From NCBI RefSeq assembly GCF_014196125.1, contig NZ_JACIDA010000002.1, positions 62,001 to 126,000 of the forward strand: a stretch of 64,000 nt of DNA, in the 5' to 3' direction. Source of the DNA: Brevundimonas mediterranea. GTDB taxonomy: Bacteria > Pseudomonadota > Alphaproteobacteria > Caulobacterales > Caulobacteraceae. The notes below the pieces were generated by a model. It did no database searches. It saw only the letters and a list, made by a program, of their open reading frames with translations, and was not told the DNA's origin. How positions within the stretch are numbered: the first letter of the stretch is position 1; every line of letters starts with the position of its first letter. The translations under genes were made by a program, and so were the position numbers. Below are positions 16,867-25,073 of the stretch, in pieces.

Positions 16867-17565
16867 GCCGCGCGCCGGAATCTCCAGCCCGCGCTGCACC
16901 GCCGGACGAGCCAGACCGCGCTCCAGCCAGGCCGCGACGTTCGGGAAGTCCTTGAAGCCGACGATCTCGCCCGCCTCGTAGAAGCCGATCAGGTTGCGGA
17001 CCCAGCCCAAGGTGGCGACATCGGCGATGGAATAGTCGCCCACGATCCAGTCGCGGCCCTCTAGCCGCGTCTCCAGCACACCCAGCAGGCGGCGGCTTTC
17101 GGCGACGTAGCGGTCGCGCGGACGCTTGTCCTCATAGTCCTTGCCGGCGAACTTGTGGAAGAAGCCCAGCTGGCCGAACATCGGGCCGATCGCGCCCATC
17201 TGGAACATCAGCCACTGGATCGTCTCGTAGCGGGTCGCCGGGTCGGTCGAGAGCAGTTTGCCGGTCTTTTCCGCCAGATAGATCAGGATGGCGCCGGACT
17301 CGAACAGGGCCAGCGGCTGTCCGCCGGGGCCGTCCGGGTCGAGAATGGCGGGGATCTTGCCGTTGGGGTTCAGCGAGAGGAATTCCGGCCCCCAGGTCTC
17401 GTTGGCCATGATGTCGATGAAGTGCGGCTCATAGGCTAGGCCGACCTCCTCCAGCATGATCGACACCTTCACGCCGTTGGGCGTGGGCAGGGAATAGAGC
17501 TGGAGCCGGTCGGGATGCTGGGCCGGCCAGCGGCCGGTGATCGGAAAGGCGGACAGGTCGGTCAT
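16864..17565 (-). CDS. Glutathione S-transferase, YfcG/YghU-like
   Basis: 233 residues. The thioredoxin-like N-terminal domain starts LQLYSLPTPNGVKVSIMLEE, matching the nu-class TxNGxK signature of disulfide-bond oxidoreductases YfcG and YghU, which use the Thr/Asn of this loop rather than Tyr/Ser. The C-terminal helical domain follows (WLMFQMGAIGPMFGQLGFFHKF). A cytosolic glutathione-dependent reductase or peroxidase role is likely. The ATG at 17565 was chosen; longer in-frame starts lack family similarity. Confidence 0.88.
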   Translation of the reverse strand: MTDLSAFPITGRWPAQHPDRLQLYSLPTPNGVKVSIMLEEVGLAYEPHFIDIMANETWGPEFLSLNPNGKIPAILDPDGPGGQPLALFESGAILIYLAEKTGKLLSTDPATRYETIQWLMFQMGAIGPMFGQLGFFHKFAGKDYEDKRPRDRYVAESRRLLGVLETRLEGRDWIVGDYSIADVATLGWVRNLIGFYEAGEIVGFKDFPNVAAWLERGLARPAVQRGLEIPARG

Positions 17566-17728
17566 GGGTTCGGCCTCGGCGTGGTGATGAACACCCATGT
17601 CGGCGCCCTGCGCGAGGTTCGCAACTGTCATCGGCACGATTTGGTCGCGGGCTTGTGTCTGGAAACGCACCGAGGACGGCGCCAGCTTGGCCGTGGCCGA
17701 TCACAGGTCGCAGGAAGGGAGACGTTCG

Positions 17729-17905
17729 ATGGCGCACAAGTTCGAAATCTACAAGGACAAGGCCGGTGAGTTCCGGGTCCGGTTCAAGTATAATTCCGAG
17801 ACCCTGTTCTCGACCGAGGGCTACAGTTCCAAGGCCTCGGCTCAGAACGCCATCGACTCCATCAAGAAGAACGGCCCGACCGCCGAGGTCGAGGACAACA
17901 GCTAA
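17729..17905 (+). CDS. YegP/DUF1508 small protein
   Basis: 58 residues: KFEIYKDKAGEFRVRFKYN followed by GYSSKASAQNAIDSIKKN, the single DUF1508 (YegP) repeat. The fold is a small alpha/beta unit of unknown role, often stress-associated. A strong AGGAAGGGAG precedes the ATG. It ends in a 4-base convergent overlap with rimM. Confidence 0.9.
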   Translation: MAHKFEIYKDKAGEFRVRFKYNSETLFSTEGYSSKASAQNAIDSIKKNGPTAEVEDNS

Positions 17906-18429
17906 TCCGGCTCGCGCTCGCCCACCTCGGTCGGCGGCACGGCCAGCAGCCAGCCGTCGGCCAGGTGAAGCTCGGGCGTCGCTGCCTTGGTGAACGGCAG
18001 GTACCAGGTCGGGCCGCCCGCAGCGGGGGCGATCTCCAGCATGTCGTCGGCGCCGAAATTCTGGACCGACTTGACCGTGCCCATGACGGCGCCCGCCGTG
18101 TCGCGGACCTCGACCCCCAGCAGGTCGGCGAGATAGAATTCGTCCTCGTCCGGTTCGGGGAAGCGGTCGCGGGGAACATAGAGTTTCAGGCCGCGCAGGG
18201 CGTCGGCCTGTTCCTTGGTGGCGATCTCCTTGGCCCGGCCGACCACGCCGTTCTTGTCCGGGCGGGTCGAGGACAGGGTCAGGGCGACCGTGCCGTCGGC
18301 GCGCAGCAGCGGGCCATAGGCGGTCAGGGCCAGGGGATCGGCGGTGAAGGCGGTCACCCGCACCTCGCCCCGCACCCCGAAACCGCCGCCGATCTGGCCG
18401 ACGAGGATAAGTCTGCTGTCCTGGGTCAT
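17902..18429 (-). CDS. rimM: 16S rRNA processing protein RimM
   Basis: 175 residues. It binds S19 and assists maturation of the 30S head. The N-terminal RimM domain opens LILVGQIGGGFGVRGEVRVTAF (in part) and a PRC-barrel follows (EFYLADLLGVEVRD, VPPTEVG near the end). It lies downstream of rpsP as usual, but a strong terminator separates them and trmD/rplS are absent: the next gene is the convergent yegP-like gene. Confidence 0.95.
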   Translation of the reverse strand: MTQDSRLILVGQIGGGFGVRGEVRVTAFTADPLALTAYGPLLRADGTVALTLSSTRPDKNGVVGRAKEIATKEQADALRGLKLYVPRDRFPEPDEDEFYLADLLGVEVRDTAGAVMGTVKSVQNFGADDMLEIAPAAGGPTWYLPFTKAATPELHLADGWLLAVPPTEVGEREPD

Positions 18430-18445
18430 GGTCGTCCTTAGCGCA

Positions 18446-18476
18446 TGAAAAAGGCGGCGTCGAAGGACGCCGCCTT
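18446..18476 (-). terminator. Strong intrinsic terminator between rpsP and rimM
   Basis: Minus strand: AAGGCGGCGTC, loop CTTC, GACGCCGCCTT, then TTTTT (the last part at 18446-18450). An 11-bp stem with a T-run directly after rpsP implies that rimM needs read-through or its own promoter. Confidence 0.85.
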
Positions 18477-18498
18477 GATCGTGTCGAGACCGAAAGCC

Positions 18499-19053
18499 TT
18501 AGGCTTCGGTCTTTTCTTCGGTTGCTTCTTCAGCAGCGGCTTCAGCTGCGGGGGCCTCTTCAGCAGCGGCTTCAGCGGCGGGCGCTTCTTCAGCCGGAGC
18601 TTCTTCGACAGCCGGAGCAGCAGCAGCGGCGGCGGCTTCTTCCTTGGCGCGGGCGGCGGCTTCAGCGGCCTCGACCTTGGCGGCGGCTTCGGCTTCCAGG
18701 CGGTCGGCTTCGCGCTGGGCGCGTTCGGCGGCGCGCTCTTGCGCCTTCTTGCCGGGCTGGGCCTTGTTCGGGTTGTTGGACTGGGTCCACTTCACCTTGG
18801 CGCCCAGGGTCTCGTCCTGCGACAGGAAGCGAGCGACGCGGTCGGTCGGCTGAGCGCCCTTGCCGAGCCATTCGGCGATACGCTCGACCTTCAGGGCGAC
18901 GCGCGGGGTGGCGCCGTCCTTGGGCAGCATCGGGTTGTAGCTGCCGACCTTCTCGATGAACTTGCCGTCGCGGGGCGAGTGCGAGTCAGCGATGACGATG
19001 TGGTAGTAGGGGCGCTTCTTGGCGCCGCCGCGGGCCAGACGAATCTTCAGCAT
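18499..19053 (-). CDS. rpsP: 30S ribosomal protein S16 with long Ala/Glu-rich tail
   Basis: 184 residues against about 80-90 for the usual protein. Residues 1-~85 are canonical S16 ([34 protein letters not shown]). The remainder is a low-complexity tail of AE, EAPA and AAEE blocks, strongly acidic and alanine-rich. Such tails occur in Caulobacterales and relatives; their job is unknown. The gene directly follows ffh on the same strand, an arrangement common in alphaproteobacteria. Confidence 0.95.
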   Translation of the reverse strand: MLKIRLARGGAKKRPYYHIVIADSHSPRDGKFIEKVGSYNPMLPKDGATPRVALKVERIAEWLGKGAQPTDRVARFLSQDETLGAKVKWTQSNNPNKAQPGKKAQERAAERAQREADRLEAEAAAKVEAAEAAARAKEEAAAAAAAPAVEEAPAEEAPAAEAAAEEAPAAEAAAEEATEEKTEA

Positions 19054-19077
19054 TTTCAGTCTCTTTCTAGGAAGTCG

Positions 19078-20625
19078 TTATTTCTTGGGAGGGAAGCCCG
19101 GCAGGCCCGGCAGGCCTCCCGGAAGTTGTCCGCCGCCCAGGCCCGCGAGGCGGTCCTGGATGGCTTTCAGGTCGTCGGCGCTGGGTTCCGGCGTCTTGCC
19201 GCCGCCCAGGGCCTTCAATCGGTTCAGATCGGGGCCGCCGCCCATGCCCGGCATGCCGGGGATGCCGCCGCCGCCGCCGAGGCCGCCCAGCATGGCGGCC
19301 ATCTGCTGCATCTTCTTGGGGCCGCCGCGCGCCATCTGTTTGACCACGTCGGCCATCTGGCGGTGCTGTTTCAGAACCCGGTTCACGTCCTGCACATCCA
19401 CGCCGGCGCCGGCGGCGATCCGCTTCTTGCGGCTGGCGTTCAGCAGGTCGGGCTTCTTGCGCTCGGCCTTGGTCATCGAGGAGATGATGGCTTCCTGGCG
19501 CAGGATCATGCGGTCGTCGACGCCGCTCTCGGCCATCTGGGACTTCATCTTGGCCACGCCGGGCAGCATGCCCATGATGCCCTGAAGCCCGCCCATCCGC
19601 TTCATCTGCTGCAGCTGGCCGGCCAGGTCGTCCAGGTCGAACTGGCCCTTGGCCAGTTTGCGGGCCATCTTCTCGGCCTTGGCCTGGTCCAGGTCCTGGC
19701 TGGCCTTTTCGACCAGGGCGACGATATCGCCCTGACCCAGGATGCGGCCGGCGACGCGGCGGGCGTCGAACACGTCCAGGGCGTCGACCTTTTCGCCGGC
19801 GCCCAGATATTTGATCGGCAGGCCGGTGACCGCCCGCATCGACAGCATGGCGCCGCCGCGACCGTCGCCGTCGGCGCGGGTCAGGACCAGGCCCGTCAGC
19901 GGCAGGCGGGCGTGGAAGGCGGCCGCGGTGCGGACCGCGTCCTGGCCGGTCAGGCTGTCGGCGACCAGCAGGGTCTCGACGGGCTTGGAGATCTCGGCGA
20001 CCTCGGCCACCTCGTTCATCAGCCCTTCGTCCAGGGTGATGCGGCCGGCGGTGTCGAGGATCAGGACGTCGAAGCCCTGAAGCTTGGCCGATTGCAGCGC
20101 GCGGCGCGTGATCTGGACGGCGCTTTCGCCCGCCACGATGGGCAGGACGGCGACGTCGATCTGTTTGCCCAGCTGGGCCAGCTGTTCCATCGCGGCCGGA
20201 CGACGGGTGTCCAGCGAGGCCATCATGACCTTCTTGCGATCGAACTTCGTCAGGCGCAGCGCCAGCTTGGCCGAGGTCGTGGTCTTGCCCGAGCCCTGAA
20301 GGCCGGCCATCAGCACCACGGCGGGCGGAGTGGCGTTGGTGTTGAGCGGGACCGGCTCTTCGCCGCCCAGCATTTCGATCAGGCCGTCATAGACGATCTT
20401 GACCACCTGGTCGGCCGGTTTGACCGAACGGATGACCTCTTCGCCGGTCGCGCGCTCGGTGGCGAAGGCGATGAATTCCTTGACGACCGGCAGGGCGACG
20501 TCGGCCTCGAGCAGGGCCACGCGCACTTCGCGCATCGCCTCGGCGACATCCTTTTCGGACAGGGCGCCGCGGCCGGTGATCCGGTCGAAGACGCCTGTCA
20601 GCCGCTCGTTCAGAGCCTCGAACAT
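19078..20625 (-). CDS. ffh: Signal recognition particle GTPase Ffh
   Basis: 515 residues. It targets nascent inner-membrane proteins to FtsY with the SRP RNA. The N domain is 1-~95, the G1 loop GLQGSGKT is at 108-115, TKFDRKK and DTAGR motifs follow, and the C-terminal M domain is methionine-rich (GLQGIMGMLPGVAKMK; repeated MPGMGG). The terminal Gly/Met/Pro-rich stretch is extended. Transcribed toward rpsP. Confidence 0.97.
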   Translation of the reverse strand: MFEALNERLTGVFDRITGRGALSEKDVAEAMREVRVALLEADVALPVVKEFIAFATERATGEEVIRSVKPADQVVKIVYDGLIEMLGGEEPVPLNTNATPPAVVLMAGLQGSGKTTTSAKLALRLTKFDRKKVMMASLDTRRPAAMEQLAQLGKQIDVAVLPIVAGESAVQITRRALQSAKLQGFDVLILDTAGRITLDEGLMNEVAEVAEISKPVETLLVADSLTGQDAVRTAAAFHARLPLTGLVLTRADGDGRGGAMLSMRAVTGLPIKYLGAGEKVDALDVFDARRVAGRILGQGDIVALVEKASQDLDQAKAEKMARKLAKGQFDLDDLAGQLQQMKRMGGLQGIMGMLPGVAKMKSQMAESGVDDRMILRQEAIISSMTKAERKKPDLLNASRKKRIAAGAGVDVQDVNRVLKQHRQMADVVKQMARGGPKKMQQMAAMLGGLGGGGGIPGMPGMGGGPDLNRLKALGGGKTPEPSADDLKAIQDRLAGLGGGQLPGGLPGLPGFPPKK

Positions 20626-20732
20626 TCACTACCTCGTGGCGACGGGTGAAACGGCTCCATACGACAACGGCCCCCGGCGACGATCACGTCGGCGGAGGGT
20701 TCTCGCCCACCTCGTTCTCTTTTTTGGGCTAT

Positions 20733-20920
20733 CGGCCTTGCGGCCTACTTGAGCCCGAATGGGCTGTGCTCAAGCAGCGCGGAGCGCGGTAGCACGACAA
20801 AAGAGCTGTCGTGTGGGTGGAGACGCGAGGTTCACTTGCGTCGGAAGCGGCGGCTTATGAAGGAAAACAAGGGGAATGTCGAATCCCAACGCCACAGATT
20901 CTCTCGCCGTGCGCACGGCG
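20733..20920. other. Gene-free region with six consecutive hairpins
   Basis: Within the 311-base gap between ffh and the next gene I find: GGCC/GGCC with a TTGC loop (20734-20745); CTTGAGC/GCTCAAG (20748-20754 with 20768-20774) with an inner GCCC/GGGC; GCGC/GCGC (20777-20787); CACGACA/TGTCGTG (20793-20799 with 20807-20813); GACGCGAG/CTTGCGTC (20822-20829 with 20835-20842, one G-T pair); and the perfect palindrome CGCCGTGCGCACGGCG (20905-20920). GGGCT at 20726 can also pair with AGCCC at 20752-20756, excluding part of the second hairpin. It does not match SRP RNA, tmRNA, 6S or RNase P landmarks I know. It may be a structured RNA, a leader, or a palindromic repeat cluster. The strand is undecided. 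Confidence 0.5.
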
Positions 20921-20936
20921 GAGGCCCAATCCCGGT

Positions 20937-21308
20937 TCAGACGGAGATGTTCAGCAGCACGGCCTGCGTCTTGCCCTGGGCGGCCGCGTCCTTGACCTTG
21001 GCCTCCAGCGCCTCCTGCAGCTTCTGTGCGACCAGCTTGGCGATCTCGTCCTCGATCGTGGCGCGGGCTTCCTTCGGCAGGGCGGCGACGTCGCGCTCGC
21101 TCATATTCTTGTCTGACAGGACCTGCTCGCGGAGCCGCGCCTTAAGCTTCTCCATCTGCTGCTCATGCGCCCAGGCGCTGAGCCCCTTCTCACGAATCTG
21201 GTCAAGATCGTTCTGAAGGACCGAAGTGGGCTTATTTTGCCCGGCGGATGCGCTCTGGCCGACCGAGCCCACACTGCCAAGGAAGCTGCTAACCGACGAA
21301 ATCGACAA
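20937..21308 (-). CDS. Hypothetical helical protein
   Basis: 123 residues, no signal peptide or membrane segment. The start MSISSVSSFLGSVGSVG is Ser/Gly-rich; the rest is charged and helical (EQQMEKLKARLREQVLSDKNMSERDVAALPKEA in outline), probably coiled coil. The style resembles the protein at 38022-38834, which also opens with a Ser-rich leader followed by coiled coil; rod, hook or export-chaperone-like roles are possible but unproven. TCTCCTT on the + strand gives a good Shine-Dalgarno (AAGGAGA). Confidence 0.7.
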   Translation of the reverse strand: MSISSVSSFLGSVGSVGQSASAGQNKPTSVLQNDLDQIREKGLSAWAHEQQMEKLKARLREQVLSDKNMSERDVAALPKEARATIEDEIAKLVAQKLQEALEAKVKDAAAQGKTQAVLLNISV

Positions 21309-21376
21309 GACATTCTCCTTTCCGAAATAGTCGCCGACGCGACTGTTGCAGAAAGGCTTGCAACCCGCGTGCCGGG

Positions 21377-22750
21377 TTACGGCTCCTCGGGCGTCTCGGC
21401 CGGCGTCTCGTCCTTCTTCGGTTCGGAGCCCGGCTCCGTCACGACGATGGTCTCGGGCGGGGCGGAGAGTTTGGACAGGTCGCCGCCGGCGCGCAGGACG
21501 TCCAGAGCGCGTTGCAACTGGTAGTCCTTCTCCTTGTCGAAGCCCTCGCCGGGCGCTTCGCGCGGCGTGTGCGGCCCCTTGCGTTCCGCGCCGATGGAGG
21601 AGTCCAGGGCGGTGGCGTAGGCGGCTTCGGAATAGATGAAGCTGGAGCGCGAGACGATGCGGGCCTCGGCCTCGGACCGGGCGACCTCCAGGTCCGGCTC
21701 GATGCCGATCTTCTGGATGGAGGCGCCGGACGGGGTGTAGTAGCGGGCCGTGGTGATCGACAGGGCGCCGTCCTGGCCCTGGCGCAGCGGGATCACCGTC
21801 TGGACCGACCCCTTGCCGAAGCTGGTCAGGCCGACAATGGTCGCCCGCTCATGGTCCTTCAGGGCGCCGGCGACGATTTCCGAGGCCGAGGCCGAGCCGT
21901 AGTTGACCAGGACCACCACCGGCAGGCCGCCGGTCAGATCGCCGGGCTTGGCGGAATAGCGCTGGATCTGCTCGGGCTTGCGGCCGCGCTGGCTGACGAT
22001 CTCGCCGCGCTCCAGGAAGGCGTCCGACACGTCGATGGCGGCGTTCAGCAGGCCACCGCCGTTGTTGCGCAGGTCCAGGACATAGCCCTTCACGCCCGGT
22101 TTCTCGGCCTTGATCTTGGCGATGGCCTCGGTCAGTTCGCGGCCGGTGTTCTCGTTGAAGGTCGAGACGCGCAGATAGCCGAAATCGCCTTCGACCCGGC
22201 CCGTGACCGACTGAACCTTGATGATCTCGCGGGTCAGGACGACCTCGAGCGGGTCCTCGCCGTCGCGCAGGAAGGTGACGCGCACGCTGGTGCCGACGGA
22301 TCCGCGCAGTTTCTCGGACACCTGACTGACGGTCAGGCCGGAAGCGTTCTGGCCCTCGATGGATGAGATGACGTCGCCGGCCTGAACCCCGGCCTTGGCG
22401 GCGGGACTTTCGTCCATCGGCGAGATGACCTTCACCAGGCCGCCCTCGGAGGTGATGGTCAGGCCGACGCCCGAATACTGCCCCTCGGTCCGCTCGCGCA
22501 GCTCGTCATAGTTGGACGGCGGCAGATAGTTGGAATGGGGGTCCAGCGCCGTCATCATACCGGCCAGGGCGGCTTCGATCAGCTTTTTGTTGTCGACCGG
22601 GACGACATAGGCCTGCTCGACGATGCCGACCACGTCGCCGAACAGCTCCAGCATCCGGAAGGTTTCGTTGCGGGGCGTCTGGCTGGTGGCGACGGCGGCC
22701 GAGCCGCCGAGAACCAGGGCGGCGCAGCCGACGAGGAGCAGTTTACGCAT
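21377..22750 (-). CDS. ctpA: Carboxy-terminal processing protease (S41)
   Basis: 457 residues from the ATG at 22750. A signal peptide (RKLLLVGCAALVLGGSAAVA) exports it. A PDZ domain lies at about 90-175 (YSGVGLTI, GVQAGDVISSIEG), followed by the S41 catalytic domain with the serine in YGSASASEI and the lysine in SFGKGSVQ. The C-terminus is Glu/Pro-rich. It probably trims periplasmic or cell-wall-associated proteins. It follows the envC-like gene, as is usual in alphaproteobacteria. Confidence 0.94.
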   Translation of the reverse strand: MRKLLLVGCAALVLGGSAAVATSQTPRNETFRMLELFGDVVGIVEQAYVVPVDNKKLIEAALAGMMTALDPHSNYLPPSNYDELRERTEGQYSGVGLTITSEGGLVKVISPMDESPAAKAGVQAGDVISSIEGQNASGLTVSQVSEKLRGSVGTSVRVTFLRDGEDPLEVVLTREIIKVQSVTGRVEGDFGYLRVSTFNENTGRELTEAIAKIKAEKPGVKGYVLDLRNNGGGLLNAAIDVSDAFLERGEIVSQRGRKPEQIQRYSAKPGDLTGGLPVVVLVNYGSASASEIVAGALKDHERATIVGLTSFGKGSVQTVIPLRQGQDGALSITTARYYTPSGASIQKIGIEPDLEVARSEAEARIVSRSSFIYSEAAYATALDSSIGAERKGPHTPREAPGEGFDKEKDYQLQRALDVLRAGGDLSKLSAPPETIVVTEPGSEPKKDETPAETPEEP

Positions 22751-22955
22751 TCGGTCTCTTTCGGTCGGGCCGATCATCAAAGGCGCCCGTTGCAAGGGTA
22801 AGGCCCCGCAGACACGACGAAATCGTGGCGGCGCGGCGTCACGCCGATAAAATCAGCGTCAGGTTGGAAAGCAAGGCCTTATCGCATCTCAGCCATTTCA
22901 CAGCCTCCCAACTCGCCGTCAGAGGCAAGAGGCCGAAAATGGCGCCTGTTGGAGC

Positions 22956-24035
22956 CTATTTCAGCCAGGGACCGGGATCGATGGGCCGTTCCTCGCGCCG
23001 CAGTTCGAAATAGACGTCGCCGTCGGGGCCGCTGCGTCCCAGGGCCTGGCCGTCGGAAACGCGAGCGTCGGCCGCCACGTCCACGCTTTCCAGACCGGCG
23101 ATCACCGCCCGCCAGCCGGGGCCGAGATCCAGGATCACCACCTGGCCCCAGCCGGTCAGGGGGCCGGCATAGGCCACCTTGGCGTCGGCGGGGGCGGTCA
23201 CGGCCGCGCGGTCGGCCCGCCAGCGCCACCCCGAGGTTCCTGCCCCCCAGGTCTGGCTGGGCGCGCCCTGGACGGGCGAGCTGAGGCGGTTGCGGCCGGC
23301 GGGCAGGCGCGTGGGCGCCGCCTCGGCCGTTTCGGCGGCGGGGACCGCGCCGCCCAGGTCGCGGATACGGTTCTCCAGCACGCGGGCCGCGCGTTCGGCG
23401 GTGCGGGCCTCGGCGTTCAGAACGGCGGTCAGGGCGGTCTTGCGCGCCGTCAGCCCCTCGATCTCGGCGCGGCGGTCGCCCTGGGCGCTTTCCGTGGTCA
23501 GCAGCCGTTCGGACGACAGGACCGCCAGGCGGCGGATGCGCATGATCTCGGCCTGACGCGCGGCCAGGGCCTGGGCGCGCCTTTCCAGGTCGGGCGTCAT
23601 GGCCCGCAGCAGGATGGAGGCGCGCACCGTGTCCACCGCCTTGTCCGCCGGGATCAGCAGGGGCGGCGGGGGACGGCGGCTCATCATCTGCAGGGCGCTG
23701 AGCAGCCGGCCCTGGGCCCCGCGCTCGCGGGCCAGGTTCGTGACCAGTTCAGCCTCGCGTTCGCTGAGCTGGCGCAGGCGGGCGCGCTGGTCGTCGATCT
23801 GGCGGTCGTCGGTCCGTTCGTCGGCCCGCAGGGCCGCCAGACGACGCTCAAGCTGGGCCAGTTCGGATTTGGCCACGTCGGCGTCGGCGCGAAGTCGGCG
23901 CGCCCGCACGGCCTCGTCGCGATATTCGGCCTGGGTCCGGGCCAGCTCGCTTTCCGGCGCCTGCCGGCCCACGGCGGGCGCGGCGAGCACGAGACCCGTC
24001 AGCAGGGCGAGAGAAAGTGTGGCGGCGCGACCCAT
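22956..24035 (-). CDS. EnvC-like murein hydrolase activator with degenerate LytM domain
   Basis: 359 residues: signal peptide (1-~23), long coiled coil (~25-230) and a C-terminal M23/LytM domain (~250-359). Active LytM enzymes need His and Asp zinc ligands including an HxH; here the corresponding places read TSGWRWRAD and DVYFELRREE, so the ligands are missing. This matches EnvC-type proteins, which activate amidases at the division septum rather than cut peptidoglycan. The gene sits between rlmH and ctpA, and its stop is followed by a 205-base gap. Confidence 0.88.
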   Translation of the reverse strand: MGRAATLSLALLTGLVLAAPAVGRQAPESELARTQAEYRDEAVRARRLRADADVAKSELAQLERRLAALRADERTDDRQIDDQRARLRQLSEREAELVTNLARERGAQGRLLSALQMMSRRPPPPLLIPADKAVDTVRASILLRAMTPDLERRAQALAARQAEIMRIRRLAVLSSERLLTTESAQGDRRAEIEGLTARKTALTAVLNAEARTAERAARVLENRIRDLGGAVPAAETAEAAPTRLPAGRNRLSSPVQGAPSQTWGAGTSGWRWRADRAAVTAPADAKVAYAGPLTGWGQVVILDLGPGWRAVIAGLESVDVAADARVSDGQALGRSGPDGDVYFELRREERPIDPGPWLK

Positions 24036-24036
24036 G

Positions 24037-24501
24037 TCAGTCGCGATGATAGGGCGATCCGGCCAGGATGGTCACGGCCCGATACAGTTGTTCGGCCAGC
24101 ATGGCGCGGGCCAGGGCGTGGGGCCAGGTCTGAGGACCGAAGGCCAGGGTCGAGGCGGCGGCGGCGCGCACGCTCTCGTCCAGTCCGTCCGCCCCGCCGA
24201 TGGCGAAGACCAGGCGGCGTTCGCCCTGATCGCGCAGTTTGGCGACATGGTCGGCGAAGGCGCGCGACGAATAGGTCTTTCCCCGTTCGTCGCAGGCGAT
24301 CAGGTGCGACCCTTCCGCGGCGGCCAGGATCAGCTCGGCCTCCGGCGCCTTGCCCGGCTTCTTGGCTTCCAGGTCGATCAGTTCGAGGGGGCCGAGGCCA
24401 AGCGCGCGTCCCGACAGGGTGGCGCGCTTGGCGTAGTCGTCGGCGAGGGTCGCCTCTGGCCCCCGGCCCGGTCGGCCGATGGCGACGATCCCCAGCCTCA
24501 T
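24037..24501 (-). CDS. rlmH: 23S rRNA (pseudouridine1915-N3) methyltransferase
   Basis: 154 residues, SPOUT-fold methyltransferase that modifies helix 69 of 23S rRNA. The knot-forming SAM site FAIGGADGLDESV and C-terminal LAEQLYRAVTILAGSPYHRD are diagnostic. It sits one base from the envC-like gene and four bases after rsfS, so it is in the same transcript. Confidence 0.96.
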   Translation of the reverse strand: MRLGIVAIGRPGRGPEATLADDYAKRATLSGRALGLGPLELIDLEAKKPGKAPEAELILAAAEGSHLIACDERGKTYSSRAFADHVAKLRDQGERRLVFAIGGADGLDESVRAAAASTLAFGPQTWPHALARAMLAEQLYRAVTILAGSPYHRD

Positions 24502-24505
24502 GGTC

Positions 24506-24940
24506 TCAGTCGCGGACCATGCGGTGGGCGGAATCGACGGCCCAGATCTTCTCGATATTGTAGAAGGTGCGCACTTCCGGGCGGAACAGGTGCACGATCA
24601 CGTCGCCGGCGTCGATCAGGACCCAGTCGCAATGCGGCAGGCCCTCGACCTTGGCCTTGCCCAGGCCCTGTTCCTTCAGCGTGCGCAGCAGGTGGTCGGC
24701 GATGGCGCCGACGTGGCGGTGCGACCGGCCGGACGCCACGATCATGGTGTCGGCCATGGCGCTTTTGCCCTTGAGGTCGATCAGGACCATCTCCTGGGCC
24801 TTGTCCTCGTCGAGGCGGCTCAGAATGGCTTCTTCAAGCGGGGTCGAGCCGATCGGGCGGGGCGCGGAATCGCCGAAGGCGCTGGGCGCGCCGTCGGATT
24901 CAAAGCCGTCTTCGGAATGCAGAGGTTCTATGGCATCCAT
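24506..24940 (-). CDS. rsfS: Ribosomal silencing factor
   Basis: About 145 residues from the ATG at 24940. Core motifs VLIDLKGKSAMADTMIVASGRSHRHVGAIAD (in part) and DWVLIDAGDVIVHLF identify RsfS, which binds L14 and blocks subunit joining in starved cells. A GTG at 25042 would add 34 residues with no family match. Between nadD and rlmH, the conserved order. Confidence 0.93.
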   Translation of the reverse strand: MDAIEPLHSEDGFESDGAPSAFGDSAPRPIGSTPLEEAILSRLDEDKAQEMVLIDLKGKSAMADTMIVASGRSHRHVGAIADHLLRTLKEQGLGKAKVEGLPHCDWVLIDAGDVIVHLFRPEVRTFYNIEKIWAVDSAHRMVRD

Positions 24941-25073
24941 CTCGTGCGCCGTGTTCGAAACGGCGGCGTCTTGCGTATCATACGCGGGCGAGGGGGTCAG
25001 CGGAGGGCTCCAGGAGCATTGACTAAAGAAGCCCTCTAGCACGGATGGGCCGGTCCGTGAACCGGCGCCCCGA

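Noticed and set aside
18445..20649. 734-codon open frame on the + strand opposite rpsP and ffh
   Set aside because: It mirrors the third-position GC bias of rpsP/ffh, contains no family motif, and both minus-strand genes are certain.
20641..20936. SRP RNA, 6S RNA, tmRNA or RNase P RNA next to ffh
   Set aside because: The hairpin region lacks the GGAAGCAGCC-like SRP loop, the tmRNA tag reading frame, and the RNase P GAAAGTCCGGGC core.
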